Below are positions 42,962 through 51,298 of a stretch of 64,000 nucleotides of DNA, piece after piece (position 1 is the first letter of the stretch; each line of letters begins with the position of its first letter). The position numbers were made by a program, and so were the translations under genes. The notes beneath the pieces were generated by a model. It ran no database searches. It was not told where the DNA came from and saw only the letters and a program-made list of their open reading frames with translations. This stretch comes from JBEATZ01 sp041178545. Lineage in GTDB: Bacteria > Planctomycetota > UBA1135 > UBA2386. The stretch lies in assembly GCA_041178545.1 (NCBI GenBank), contig JBEGVB010000024.1, positions 4,070-68,069 of the forward strand, in the 5' to 3' direction.

Positions 42962-43819
42962 ATGCGCAGCGCCTGCCTTGCCCTGTTGTCCGCGCTCGTT
43001 GCTGCGTGCGGCACGCACCGCGGGGCGCCGACCGCCGCAGACCCGGAGCTCCTCGTGGTCGTGAGCGCCAACATCCGCTACGGCACAGCACGCGACGGTG
43101 CCGACAGCTGGCCCGCCCGCCGGGACGCGCTGGCAGACCTCCTCTTGGCCCAGCAGCCGACAGTCCTCGGCGTGCAGGAGGCCCTCGACTTCCAGGTGGC
43201 GTTCCTCGAGGAGCGGCTGCCCGGACACCAGCGGCTCGGCGGCGGCCGCGATGCGGACCGCGGCGGCGAGCACGCGTGCCTGTTCGTCGACCGCGCACGC
43301 CTCGAGGTGCTCGACCACGGCGACTTCTGGCTCAGCACCACGCCCGGGGTGGCGGGCTCGGTCGGTTGGGACGCCGCGCTGCCGCGCATCTGCACGTGGG
43401 CGCAGCTGCGCGACCGCGCCAGCGGACGCTCGTTCTGGGTGTGGAACACCCACTTCGACCACCGCGGCCCGGAAGCGCGCAGACAGTCGGCGCTGCTGCT
43501 GGCCACCAGGATGGCGACCACGGCTGGCCCCCACCTCGTCCTCGGCGACTTCAATGCCGGCGAGTCCTCGCCGCCGCTGCAGGCCCTGCGTGCCGCGGGC
43601 CTGCGGGACACCTACCGCGAGTTGCAGCCCGAGGGCCCTGCAGGGACCTTCCACGCGTTCCGCGGCGGGCTCGGCGGCGAGAAGATCGACGCCGTGCTGG
43701 CCTGCAAGGGGTTCGTCACGGTGCAGGCCGGCATCCTCTCGGACCCGATGGAGACCGGCCGGTACGTGAGTGACCACCACCCGGTGGTGGCGGCGGTTCG
43801 GCTCGCAAGAGACCCGTGA
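42962..43819 (+). CDS. Endonuclease/exonuclease/phosphatase (EEP) family lipoprotein
   Basis: A 285-residue protein with lipobox LVAACG (residues about 11-16). The EEP fold motifs are all present: ANIRYGTARDG, VLGVQEALDFQ with the metal-binding glutamate, WNTHFDHRG with the catalytic histidine, LGDFNAG and the C-terminal SDHHPVVA histidine. In exported proteins the family usually removes phosphate from phosphoinositides, nucleotides or lipids; the substrate is unknown here. TACCCT at 42950-42955 lies 6 nt before the ATG. Confidence 0.9.
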   Translation: MRSACLALLSALVAACGTHRGAPTAADPELLVVVSANIRYGTARDGADSWPARRDALADLLLAQQPTVLGVQEALDFQVAFLEERLPGHQRLGGGRDADRGGEHACLFVDRARLEVLDHGDFWLSTTPGVAGSVGWDAALPRICTWAQLRDRASGRSFWVWNTHFDHRGPEARRQSALLLATRMATTAGPHLVLGDFNAGESSPPLQALRAAGLRDTYRELQPEGPAGTFHAFRGGLGGEKIDAVLACKGFVTVQAGILSDPMETGRYVSDHHPVVAAVRLARDP

Positions 43820-43871
43820 CCGGGCGCGGGGCCTGCCCACTCGTGCGTACGGTGGACCGGCTGAAACCCCT

Positions 43872-44331
43872 GTGCCGCAAGGCACTAGGTCGACCCGTGA
43901 ACGAGGATCCCGCCACGGACCCGACCGGAAACACCCACTGCGGTGGGGTCGCAGTGCTGCCCTGACCGCGCCGTCCCCGTCGGTCGGTTACCGCCCACGG
44001 GAAGCCTGCTCGCACGGATTTGCAGGTTCGCACGGAACCTGTCACCACCCCCCGTGCGTCCTTGGGTTGTCGCGGAGCCATGCACTCCGCACAGCTCTTT
44101 CCTGTTCCCGAGACAAACACTGTCGGCGGTCTCCGGACGCCGAGAAGGCACCGCGAATCAGAGGGGTCTGTTCCAGGGTGCATTGCCCGGGTGCCGGTCG
44201 CGCAGTCAGCGAGCTGCGTGACGTCTCGCACCGCCGACAGCCCATGCGTCTCGGGAACAGGGATCCTATCCCGCTGCGGACAGCACCGCAGCGCCACGGA
44301 GCACACCCTCACCGGTGTGCTCCGGTCTTTT
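43872..44331 (+). ncRNA. Candidate structured non-coding RNA (about 460 nt)
   Basis: The 605-bp gap 43820-44424 has no credible gene and a dense set of hairpins. They are GTGCC-GCAA-GGCAC with a GNRA tetraloop (43872-43885), CACTGCG/CGCAGTG (43936-43956), CAGGTTC/GAACCTG (44023-44041) and GCTGCGG/CCGCAGC (44273-44292). A long-range stem pairs 44101-44114 with 44248-44261 (14 bp) and 44120-44130 with 44230-44240 (11 bp), enclosing two further hairpins. The series ends with a perfect intrinsic terminator. I do not recognise RNase P, tmRNA, SRP, 6S or group II sequence elements. Ends are approximate; the 5' end could be anywhere after 43820. The strand follows from the terminator. It could instead be a long regulatory leader ending before the DGQHR gene. 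Confidence 0.5.
44297..44331 (+). terminator. Intrinsic terminator upstream of the DGQHR gene
   Basis: CGGAGCACACC (44297-44307), a six-base loop and GGTGTGCTCCG (44314-44324) form an 11-bp perfect stem, followed by GTCTTTT. This is the cleanest Rho-independent terminator in the window. It ends a transcript coming from the non-coding region rather than a protein gene; alternatively it is an attenuator for the gene at 44425. Confidence 0.75.
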
Positions 44332-44410
44332 CGGGAGGCGTTCTCCGGGCCCAGGTGGCCCTGCTTGCATCCCTGCATGCGTGGCCGAAACTGCAGGTCC
44401 CAACCCTGCC

Positions 44411-44417
44411 AAGGAGG
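44411..44417 (+). promoter_or_regulatory. Ribosome binding site AAGGAGG
   Basis: A consensus Shine-Dalgarno seven bases before GTG 44425. It fixes the start of the DGQHR protein, whose frame otherwise stays open far upstream through the non-coding region. Confidence 0.8.
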
Positions 44418-44424
44418 TCTGCCC

Positions 44425-45564
44425 GTGTTCGCCCAGCGCATGCGCCAGAAGGAGTCGGAGTTCTACTTCGTCAGCTACCCGGCCGAGGACCTGCTGCGAA
44501 AGGTCCGCTTCGTGACCCGCTTCTACGGGGAACGCGGCCAGACGATCGGCGGTGAGGAGCCGAAGCCGAAGGGCAAGGCCTCCGAGCCCGACGACGTCGA
44601 GCGCTACGTGCAAGCCATCGAGAAGAACAGCAAGTCGTTCCAGCGCGACCTGAACCGGCGAAAGATCCGCCAGATCAAGGACTTCTACCGCAACGAGTCG
44701 CGCCAGCCGGTGATCCCCGGCGCGGTGCTGCTGTTCACGCCGGAGAAGCTCGAGTTCCAGCCGCTCAAGGGGATGGAGCGCGCCGGCAACCTGGTCGAAC
44801 CGCGCAGCGACTTCCTCATCATCGACGGGCAGCACCGGCTGGCCGGCCTGCACTTCTACCTGCAGGAGAAGGACGCCGACCGTCGCATCGAGGTGCCGGT
44901 GGTGGTCTTCGACGGCAAGACCAGCGACTTCGCGACGGAGATGTTCGTCGTGATCAACAGCACCCACACGCGCATCAATCGCTCGCACCTCATCGACCTC
45001 TACGAGCGCATCGAGTGGGGCACCGACCCGGAGAAGAAGTACGCGGCCTCACTGGTGCGCGCGTGCTACGAGGAGGACGACAGCCCCCTGCAGTACCACA
45101 TCAACATGCTGGGCGGCCGCAGCCACCAGGAGATGTGGATCAACCAGGCGCAGATCTTCGGCGAGTTGCTGCGCCTGATCTCGCGCAAGGACGCACAGCA
45201 CCGCTTCAAGGACGGTCGCGGCTGGAGCAAGGACCGCGGTTACGGCCTGGTCCGCGACGTGCTCAAGGCGTTGCGCACGACCTTCGGCACGGCATGGGGA
45301 GACAACAAGAGCCACATGGTGACGCGCGACGTCACCATCGAGGCGATGCTGCGACTTTGCGGCGACGTGGCGGCGAAGGTCGACCCGACGGTCGCGCCCG
45401 GGCCCGAGCTCGCAAAGATGCTCGAGAGCCGCTTCCGACCGGTGGCGGAACTGGTGCACGAGTTCCGGCGCGAGGGCTTCTACGAGCGATTCCCGGCCCG
45501 CGGCCAGATGGAGCGCATCGAGATGATCCGCAAGCGGCTGGCGCGACAGGCCAGGCTGGAGTGA
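44425..45564 (+). CDS. Orphan DGQHR-domain (DndB-like) protein
   Basis: A 379-residue protein with the DGQHR signature in DFLIIDGQHRLAGLHFYL (Asp134-Arg138). It is preceded by PGAVLLFTP and followed by VPVVVFDGKTSDFATEMFVVINSTHTRINRSHLIDL, which also resembles the ParB/DndB superfamily. DGQHR proteins include DndB, regulator of DNA phosphorothioation clusters, and relatives in mobile and defence islands. No dndACDE, dpt, restriction or other modification gene is visible here. It lacks a signal peptide and has a charged, slightly lower-G+C feel compared with its neighbours. GTG 44425 is set by the AAGGAGG site. The upstream non-coding element and terminator suggest separate regulation. Confidence 0.85.
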   Translation: MFAQRMRQKESEFYFVSYPAEDLLRKVRFVTRFYGERGQTIGGEEPKPKGKASEPDDVERYVQAIEKNSKSFQRDLNRRKIRQIKDFYRNESRQPVIPGAVLLFTPEKLEFQPLKGMERAGNLVEPRSDFLIIDGQHRLAGLHFYLQEKDADRRIEVPVVVFDGKTSDFATEMFVVINSTHTRINRSHLIDLYERIEWGTDPEKKYAASLVRACYEEDDSPLQYHINMLGGRSHQEMWINQAQIFGELLRLISRKDAQHRFKDGRGWSKDRGYGLVRDVLKALRTTFGTAWGDNKSHMVTRDVTIEAMLRLCGDVAAKVDPTVAPGPELAKMLESRFRPVAELVHEFRREGFYERFPARGQMERIEMIRKRLARQARLE

Positions 45565-45588
45565 GGTCGCTGCACGAACGCGGCAGCG

Positions 45589-46494
45589 TCACTTGCCAGT
45601 GGTTGCCGGCTCGACCTTCTTGACCGGCTCCACGGGTTCTGGCCTCGGCGTGTCGCGGAAGAACTCGACGATGAGCGCACCCCAGGTCGGCAGGAAGCGG
45701 TGGCCGCCCTCGTGCACGAGGGTGACCACGTCGGCACCCTTGGAGGAACGCTGGATCGTGCACCCCTCGTGGGCCTTCCAGGCCTCGGGGGCGCTGCACT
45801 CACCGCGCTTCACGAGTTCGGCGACGGTGAGCGCCTGCCACGCGTACTTCACCAGCGGGTCGGTGCGCCCCGAGAGGTGGAACACCGGACGCGGCACCAG
45901 GGTTGCGCCACGCAGCGACTTGTTGAAGGCTGCGCCCGAGGGCGCGAACGAGGCAAAGACGTCCCCGCGCGCGGCCCACAGCAGGTAGGTGAAGCCGCCG
46001 CCGTTGCTGTGGCCGGTCGCGTGGACACGCCGAGGGTCGACGCGGTACTGCTGCTTCAGGTCGGCCAGCACGGCATCGAAGAATGCGAGGTCCCGGTCGC
46101 CCTGGTCCCCCATTTCCTTCTGCCAACCGGTGCGCTTGCCCTCGGGGTCGGTGATCTGGCCCGGGGTGTTGAGCCCCTGCGGGTACACCACCAGGGCCTC
46201 GGGCCAGTGCTCGTGGATGCGGAAGGTGCGCGCGGCGTTGCGCATGCTGCCGCCATGCCCGTGGAAGACGAACACGAGGGGCACGGGTGCGTCCTTTGCC
46301 TTGGGCGGGACGTGCACGAGCGCCATGCGCTCGACGTCCCCCACCTTCCACGTGCGCTGTTCCTCCAGCGCGTCCTTGGCATCATCCTCCGACTCGGTCG
46401 CAGGAGCGGTGGACGGTGCCACCGCCGGTTCGGAAACGGGCGGGTCCTGGGGCACCAGGACCGCGAGGAAGCCGGCAAGGAGCAGGGCTGTCAT
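45589..46494 (-). CDS. Secreted alpha/beta-hydrolase of the PHB-depolymerase/LpqC esterase type
   Basis: A 301-residue protein with a signal peptide (residues 1 to about 18) and a Ser/Pro/Thr/Glu-rich linker. The hydrolase domain has PLVFVFHGHGGSMRNA (oxyanion hole), the nucleophile elbow ATGHSNGGGFTYLL, GRTDPLVKYAW with the acid, and VHEGGHRFLP with the catalytic histidine. This is the poly(3-hydroxybutyrate) depolymerase-like/feruloyl-esterase family, acting on polymeric or aromatic esters outside the cell; the substrate is unproven. ATG 46494 was chosen over ATG 46530 because it begins the signal peptide. It is the last gene of the minus-strand run including glyQ-glyS. Confidence 0.87.
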   Translation of the reverse strand: MTALLLAGFLAVLVPQDPPVSEPAVAPSTAPATESEDDAKDALEEQRTWKVGDVERMALVHVPPKAKDAPVPLVFVFHGHGGSMRNAARTFRIHEHWPEALVVYPQGLNTPGQITDPEGKRTGWQKEMGDQGDRDLAFFDAVLADLKQQYRVDPRRVHATGHSNGGGFTYLLWAARGDVFASFAPSGAAFNKSLRGATLVPRPVFHLSGRTDPLVKYAWQALTVAELVKRGECSAPEAWKAHEGCTIQRSSKGADVVTLVHEGGHRFLPTWGALIVEFFRDTPRPEPVEPVKKVEPATTGK

Positions 46495-46539
46495 GGCACC
46501 AAGGTAACGCACCGGGCCCCGTGCCCCCACCGCAGCCGG

Positions 46540-48642
46540 TCACTGCGCGAGACGCGACAGGTCGGCAACCTGGTTCATCAGGGCGTGGAGCTGCTGCAGC
46601 AGGGCCAGCCGGTTGGTGCGCAGCGCAGCATCATCGACGTTGACCATCACCGCGTCGAAGAACGCGTCCACCGGCGCCTTGAGGGCGGCAAGGGCCACCA
46701 GTCCGGCCTGGAAGTCGCCCTTGGCGAACAGCGGCATCGCCCGTGCGACGGCACCCTCCAGCGCCTTGTGCAGCGCCTGCTCGGCGGGCTCGCGCAGCAG
46801 GGCTGTGTCGGTGCGCGCACCCGCAGGCAGCTCGCTCTTGCGCAGGATGTTGCCGATGCGCTTGTTGGCCTCGGCCAGCGGGACGGCCTCGGCCAGACCG
46901 GCAAAGGCACGCACGGCTGCCAGCCTGCGCGGCACCTCGGCAAGACGCTGGGGTCGCAGGCTCACCACGGAGTCGACCTCCTTGGCACTGAATCCCTGCT
47001 CCCGCGCAAGGAACGCGAGCCGGTCGAACACGAAGTCCGTGAGGGCCGCGCGCGGGTCGGTGATGCGGTCGCCGAACGCAGGAACGGCCATGCCCACGAG
47101 CGCGTCGAGGGCCAGCGGCAGCTCGCGCTCCGTGACCATGCGGATGACCCCCAGCGCGTGGCGACGAAGGGCAAAAGGGTCCTTGTCCCCAGTGGGCACC
47201 TGGCCGATGCCGAACAATCCCACGAGGGTCTCGACCTTGTCGGCGAGCGCCACGGCGATGCCCGCCTGGTTGCGGGGCAGCGCGTCCCCGGAGAACCGCG
47301 GGCGGTAGTGGTCCTCGACCGCCTGCGCGACCTCCTCGGCCTCGCGGTCGTTGCGCGCGTAGTACCCACCCATGACGCCCTGCAGCTCGGGGAACTCGCC
47401 CACCATGTCGGTGAGCAGGTCGGCCTTCGCCAGCAGTGCAGCGCGGTCTGCACTGGCTGCCAGCGCGTCACCGCCCAGCGCCTTGCCGATGGCACGAGCG
47501 ATGGTGCGCACGCGCTCGACGCGCTCGCCCTGGGTGCCGAGCTTGTTGTGGTAGACGACCTTTGCGAGGCCGGGCACCCGCGACTCGAGCGACTTCTTCC
47601 GGTCCTGCTCGAAGAAGAACCGGGCGTCGGCGAGGCGCGGCCGCACCACGCGTTCGTTGCCCCCGACGACGGCGCTCACGTCCGCAGGACGGATGTTGCT
47701 CACCAGCAGGAACCGGTTGCTGAGCCTCCCCTTCGCGTCGAGCAGCGGGAAGTACTTCTGGTTCTGCTTCATCGTGAGGATGAGGCACTCCTGCGGCACG
47801 GCGAGGAACTCCTCCTCGAACGTGCACGACAGCACGTTGGGGTTCTCGACCAACGAGGTCACCTCGTCCAACAGGTCCTCGTCCTGCACCGGGGACAACC
47901 CAGCAGGAGCGCGCTCGGCCAGCTGCCGCACGATCTCGGCGCGGCGCGCGGCAAACGAGGTCACCACGCCGCCCTCGTCCAGCAGCTGCGCCTCGTAGGA
48001 GTCGGCATCCCGCACCTCGACCACCGCGTGCTTCGACTCGAAGCGGTGGCCGCGCGTGGTGCGGCCGGACACGAGGCCAAGCCCCGTGAGCGGGACCACT
48101 GCGCTCCCGTGCAGCGCGACGATGCCGTGGGCCGGACGGACGAACTTCACCGAGGACCAGCCGTCGGCCAACTGGTAGGTCATCACCTTGGGGATCGGCA
48201 GCTTGGCGAGCGCCTCGTCGAAGGCCGCCTGCAATGCGTTCCCGAGGCTCGCACCGCTCACGGTGACGTCGAGGTACAGCGTCTCGTTCTTGCCGTCCAT
48301 CGCGCGCACGGTCCGCGCGAGGGCGGACTCGTCGAGCCCCATCGAGGCGAGCTTCTTGAGCAGGACCGGCGTCGCCTTGCCGTCGGCGTCGAGCCCGACC
48401 TTCACGGGCACCAGCTTCTGGCGCTCCTCACGGTCGGCTGCGCGGGCGGCCACGGAGCCGATGGACACGCCGAGGCGCCGCGGGGTGCCGTGGGCACGCA
48501 CGGTCGCGTCGGCAGGCGCGAGCCCCTGGGCACGCAGGCTCGCTGCAATGGAGTCCGCGAACGCGGCACTGAGCCTTGCGAGTGCCTTGGGCGGCAACTC
48601 CTCGACGAACAACTCGACCAGCAGGGTGGCAGTGGCGCTCAC
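46540..48642 (-). CDS. glyS: Glycyl-tRNA synthetase beta subunit
   Basis: The 700-residue beta subunit of the alpha2beta2 bacterial glycyl-tRNA synthetase. Recognisable elements are TLLVELFVEELPPKAL at the N-terminus, GTPRRLGV, ALGIVALHGS-type core strands, ECLILTMKQNQKYFPLLD, ARFFFEQDRK, VYHNKLGTQGERVER, and the HD-like and anticodon-binding regions toward the C-terminus. GTG 48642 overlaps the glyQ stop (GTGA), giving tight translational coupling of the two subunits. Length is standard. Confidence 0.97.
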   Translation of the reverse strand: MSATATLLVELFVEELPPKALARLSAAFADSIAASLRAQGLAPADATVRAHGTPRRLGVSIGSVAARAADREERQKLVPVKVGLDADGKATPVLLKKLASMGLDESALARTVRAMDGKNETLYLDVTVSGASLGNALQAAFDEALAKLPIPKVMTYQLADGWSSVKFVRPAHGIVALHGSAVVPLTGLGLVSGRTTRGHRFESKHAVVEVRDADSYEAQLLDEGGVVTSFAARRAEIVRQLAERAPAGLSPVQDEDLLDEVTSLVENPNVLSCTFEEEFLAVPQECLILTMKQNQKYFPLLDAKGRLSNRFLLVSNIRPADVSAVVGGNERVVRPRLADARFFFEQDRKKSLESRVPGLAKVVYHNKLGTQGERVERVRTIARAIGKALGGDALAASADRAALLAKADLLTDMVGEFPELQGVMGGYYARNDREAEEVAQAVEDHYRPRFSGDALPRNQAGIAVALADKVETLVGLFGIGQVPTGDKDPFALRRHALGVIRMVTERELPLALDALVGMAVPAFGDRITDPRAALTDFVFDRLAFLAREQGFSAKEVDSVVSLRPQRLAEVPRRLAAVRAFAGLAEAVPLAEANKRIGNILRKSELPAGARTDTALLREPAEQALHKALEGAVARAMPLFAKGDFQAGLVALAALKAPVDAFFDAVMVNVDDAALRTNRLALLQQLHALMNQVADLSRLAQ

Positions 48643-49571
48643 GCGGCACCACCCTTCTTCGCGTCGGCCTCGAGCCGTGCCAGCACCTCCGCCGACCACG
48701 CCTTGGGCGCCATGGGGAAGCCGAGACGTGCGCGGCTGTCGACGTAGCTTGCGGCTACGGCGCGCGCGAGGTTGCGGATGCGGCCGATGTACGCCGCACG
48801 CTCGGTCACGCTGATGGCGCCGCGGGCGTCCAGCAGGTTGAAGGTGTGCGCAGCCTTGAGCAGCTGCTCGTACGCGGGCAGCGCCAGTTTCTGTTCCATC
48901 AGCAGCTTGCTCTGCTTCTCGTGCGCGGCAAACGCCTGCAGCAGGAACTCGACGTCGCTGTGCTCGAAGTTGTAGGCGCTCTGCTCGACCTCGTTCTGGT
49001 GGAACACGTCGCCGTACTTCACGCCCTCGGCAAACGTCAGGTCGAACACGTTCTCGACTCCCTGCAGGTACATGGCCAGGCGCTCGAGTCCGTAGGTGAT
49101 CTCACCGGTGATCGGCTTGCAGTCGATGCCGCCCACCTGCTGGAAGTAGGTGAACTGCGTCACCTCCATGCCGTTGAGCCACACCTCCCAGCCGAGGCCC
49201 CAGCAGCCGAGGGTCGGGTTCTCCCAGTCGTCCTCGACGAAGCGCACGTCGTTGCGCTTCAGGTCGAAACCCACCGCCTCCAGCGAGCCGAGGTAGAGCT
49301 CGAGGATGTTGGCGGGCGCGGGTTTCAGTACCACCTGGTACTGGTAGTAGTGCTGCAGTCGGTTCGGGTTCTGGCCGTAGCGGCCGTCCTTGGGCCGCCG
49401 GCTCGGCTGCACGTACGCGGCCTTCCACGGCTCCGGGCCGAGCGCGCGCAGGAACGTGCCGGTGTGGCTGGTGCCAGCGCCCACCTCCATGTCGTAGGGC
49501 TGGAGCAGGGTGCAACCCTGCCGGTCCCAGTATTCCTGCAGACGGAGAATCAGTTGCTGGAAGGTGAGCAT
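48639..49571 (-). CDS. glyQ: Glycyl-tRNA synthetase alpha subunit
   Basis: The 310-residue catalytic alpha subunit. Conserved blocks are FQQLILRLQEYWDRQGCTLLQPYD, EVGAGTSHTGTFLRALGP, YVQPSRRPKDGRYG, QHYYQYQVVLKP, DDWENPTLGCWGLGWEVWLNGMEVTQFTYFQQVGG and ITYGLERLAMYLQG, the class II motifs. ATG 49571 gives the canonical start. It sits 47 bp downstream of the GT2 gene on the same strand and overlaps glyS. Confidence 0.98.
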   Translation of the reverse strand: MLTFQQLILRLQEYWDRQGCTLLQPYDMEVGAGTSHTGTFLRALGPEPWKAAYVQPSRRPKDGRYGQNPNRLQHYYQYQVVLKPAPANILELYLGSLEAVGFDLKRNDVRFVEDDWENPTLGCWGLGWEVWLNGMEVTQFTYFQQVGGIDCKPITGEITYGLERLAMYLQGVENVFDLTFAEGVKYGDVFHQNEVEQSAYNFEHSDVEFLLQAFAAHEKQSKLLMEQKLALPAYEQLLKAAHTFNLLDARGAISVTERAAYIGRIRNLARAVAASYVDSRARLGFPMAPKAWSAEVLARLEADAKKGGAA

Positions 49572-49618
49572 CGCGGTCGCGCCGGATCCTAGGACCCCGC
49601 TGCACGACGCGCCACGAC

Positions 49619-50755
49619 TCAGTGCCTGCACATGCCCGCGCGCAGTGCGCGGAGCGGGTGGTGCGTGCCGCGCCAACGGATGCCGCCGCGCACGAGGGCC
49701 AGCACCGTGGAGCGCAGCAGGGCGAGAGGCAGCAGGACGCGCGCAAGGGGCACCACCAGTGCAGCGGCCCACGGTGCCCCGTCGCGCCGTGCCAGGGCAA
49801 GTGCAGGGACCACGGCACTCGCGGCCCCGGCAAGCGCCACCCAGCCCAGCGGGTGCACGAGTGGTGCGCCGAGCGAGGCGCAAAACACTGCCAGCGCGAC
49901 AGCTGCGGCCCCGAGCGCGAGGGCGGTGCGGAAACGCGTGGCGGCGAAGAAGTTCTTCTCCAGCACGAAGAACAGGTCGCCGAGGGTGCAGCCCCAATCG
50001 ACGGTGAGTTCGCGGGGCGCGAACCAGACCCGCGCCCGCACCCCGTGGCGAAACAGCAGGAAGCCGAGGTACACGTCGTCGAGCACCTCCATGGCGAGCG
50101 GCTCGTGGCCGCCCACGGCCCGGTGGTCGGCAGCGCGCACCAGGTTGCAGGCACCGAGGCCGGCAAAGGTGCGCGGTGGCTCGCGCAGCACCAGCCACAG
50201 CCGCGGCATGGCCATGAGCTGGAACGCGAGCCAGCCCGCCCAGCCGCCGACTCCCGCATGCCGTGGCCCGGGCAACAGCATCAGGTGGCCCGCACCGGCA
50301 TGCATGCCTGCAGCAAGGGCGCGCGCGAGCGCGTCCGGGGCAAAGCGTGCATCGGCGTCGGTGAACAGCAGCCACTCACCCGTGGCCACGCGGGTGCCCT
50401 GCACCAGCGCATGGGGCTTGCCGAGCCAGCCCGCGGGCAGTTCGCGCACGGTGACGACGCGTACACGGGCATCCTCGACCGCAAGGCGCCCCAGCACCGC
50501 ACCAGTGCCATCCGTCGACCGGTCGTCCACCACCACCACGTCGAGGTCGACATGGCGTTGCGCCAGCAGCGCGCGCACCGTGGCCTCGACCTCGTGGGCG
50601 CCGTCCCGCACCGCGACCACGGCCGTCACGCGCGGCATGGGGCCGGACACTCCCGCAGGCAGGTCCGGGACCGCTCGCACCGCCACCAGTTCCAGCGTGG
50701 ACCAGGCTGCGTGCACGGCGCCCAGTGCGACACAGGTGGCACCGAGCGCGTCCAT
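49619..50755 (-). CDS. Membrane glycosyltransferase family 2
   Basis: A 378-residue protein with one N-terminal hydrophobic segment, a GT-A domain (about 40-250) and two or three C-terminal hydrophobic segments. GT2 signatures are VTAVVAVRDGAHEVEATVRALL, VVVVDDRSTDGTG, the DxD-type FTDADARF and, further on, MEVLDDVYLGFLLFRHG with the likely base. This resembles hopene- and carotenoid-type glycosyltransferases (HpnB-like), but the acceptor is not known. It begins 4 bp downstream of the PTPS-like gene and is probably co-transcribed with it. Confidence 0.85.
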   Translation of the reverse strand: MDALGATCVALGAVHAAWSTLELVAVRAVPDLPAGVSGPMPRVTAVVAVRDGAHEVEATVRALLAQRHVDLDVVVVDDRSTDGTGAVLGRLAVEDARVRVVTVRELPAGWLGKPHALVQGTRVATGEWLLFTDADARFAPDALARALAAGMHAGAGHLMLLPGPRHAGVGGWAGWLAFQLMAMPRLWLVLREPPRTFAGLGACNLVRAADHRAVGGHEPLAMEVLDDVYLGFLLFRHGVRARVWFAPRELTVDWGCTLGDLFFVLEKNFFAATRFRTALALGAAAVALAVFCASLGAPLVHPLGWVALAGAASAVVPALALARRDGAPWAAALVVPLARVLLPLALLRSTVLALVRGGIRWRGTHHPLRALRAGMCRH

Positions 50756-50759
50756 CTGC

Positions 50760-51266
50760 TCAGGATTCCACGGTGTAGATACCGCGCTGGCCGGGCGTCT
50801 CCTCGACCCCCACCGAGAGCTTCTGCACGTGCAGGCCGGGCCAGTGCCTCTCGATGCGCGCCAGGATCTCGCGGCCCACCCACGTGGCGAGGTTCTCGGC
50901 CGAACTGTTGCTGATCGGCAGCACGATCACCTCCTTCGCGGGGATGGAGTAGAAGCGCTCGCCGTAACGGATCTCCATCTGGCCGTCGGCCGTCGGCCGC
51001 GCCGTGAGGACCGGGTGCTGGCCGGGGATCAGCACGTGCTCGTCGAGGCTGTCCACCAACTCGCGGATGAGCGGCTTGATCTCCTTGAAGTTGAGCACCA
51101 GCCCGTGCTGGTCGAGGCCGGTCTGCACGTCCACGTAGACCTTGTAGTTGTGGCCGTGCAACTGCTCCGCGGTGCCGTCCGGGAAGATGAGGAAGTGCGC
51201 GGCACTGAACTTCAGGTAGTCCTTGTGGACGCTGATCGACCAGGATTCACGGGGCGTGCTCGGCAT
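50760..51266 (-). CDS. 6-pyruvoyl-tetrahydropterin synthase family protein, PTPS-III-like
   Basis: A 168-residue T-fold enzyme. Zinc histidines are in FSAAHFL (His24) and LHGHNY (His37, His39). The residues before HGH read A-E-Q-L: the cysteine of QueD and PTPS (C-x3-HGH) is alanine, and Glu34 forms the E-x2-HGH motif described for PTPS-III. PTPS-III converts dihydroneopterin triphosphate to 6-hydroxymethyl-dihydropterin and replaces FolB in folate synthesis. On this reading it is a folate gene rather than a queuosine gene. Other expected elements are VLNFKEIKPLIRELVDSLDEHVL and PISNSSAENLATW. The start is ATG 51266. Confidence 0.85.
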   Translation of the reverse strand: MPSTPRESWSISVHKDYLKFSAAHFLIFPDGTAEQLHGHNYKVYVDVQTGLDQHGLVLNFKEIKPLIRELVDSLDEHVLIPGQHPVLTARPTADGQMEIRYGERFYSIPAKEVIVLPISNSSAENLATWVGREILARIERHWPGLHVQKLSVGVEETPGQRGIYTVES

Positions 51267-51298
51267 GGCGGCTCCCACGCAGCGTAGCGGGGCCGGGC

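Noticed and set aside
43838..43900. Sequence CGTGCGTACGGT at the start of the non-coding region resembles the 3' strand of a group II intron domain V.
   Set aside because: No matching 5' strand of domain V with the required bulge, no intron-encoded protein and no plausible intron boundaries nearby.
43820..44424. RNase P RNA, tmRNA, SRP RNA or 6S RNA in the large non-coding gap.
   Set aside because: The invariant sequence elements of each (for example AGGAAAGTCC, the tag-coding tmRNA core, the SRP GGAA/GCAG motif) could not be found on either strand.
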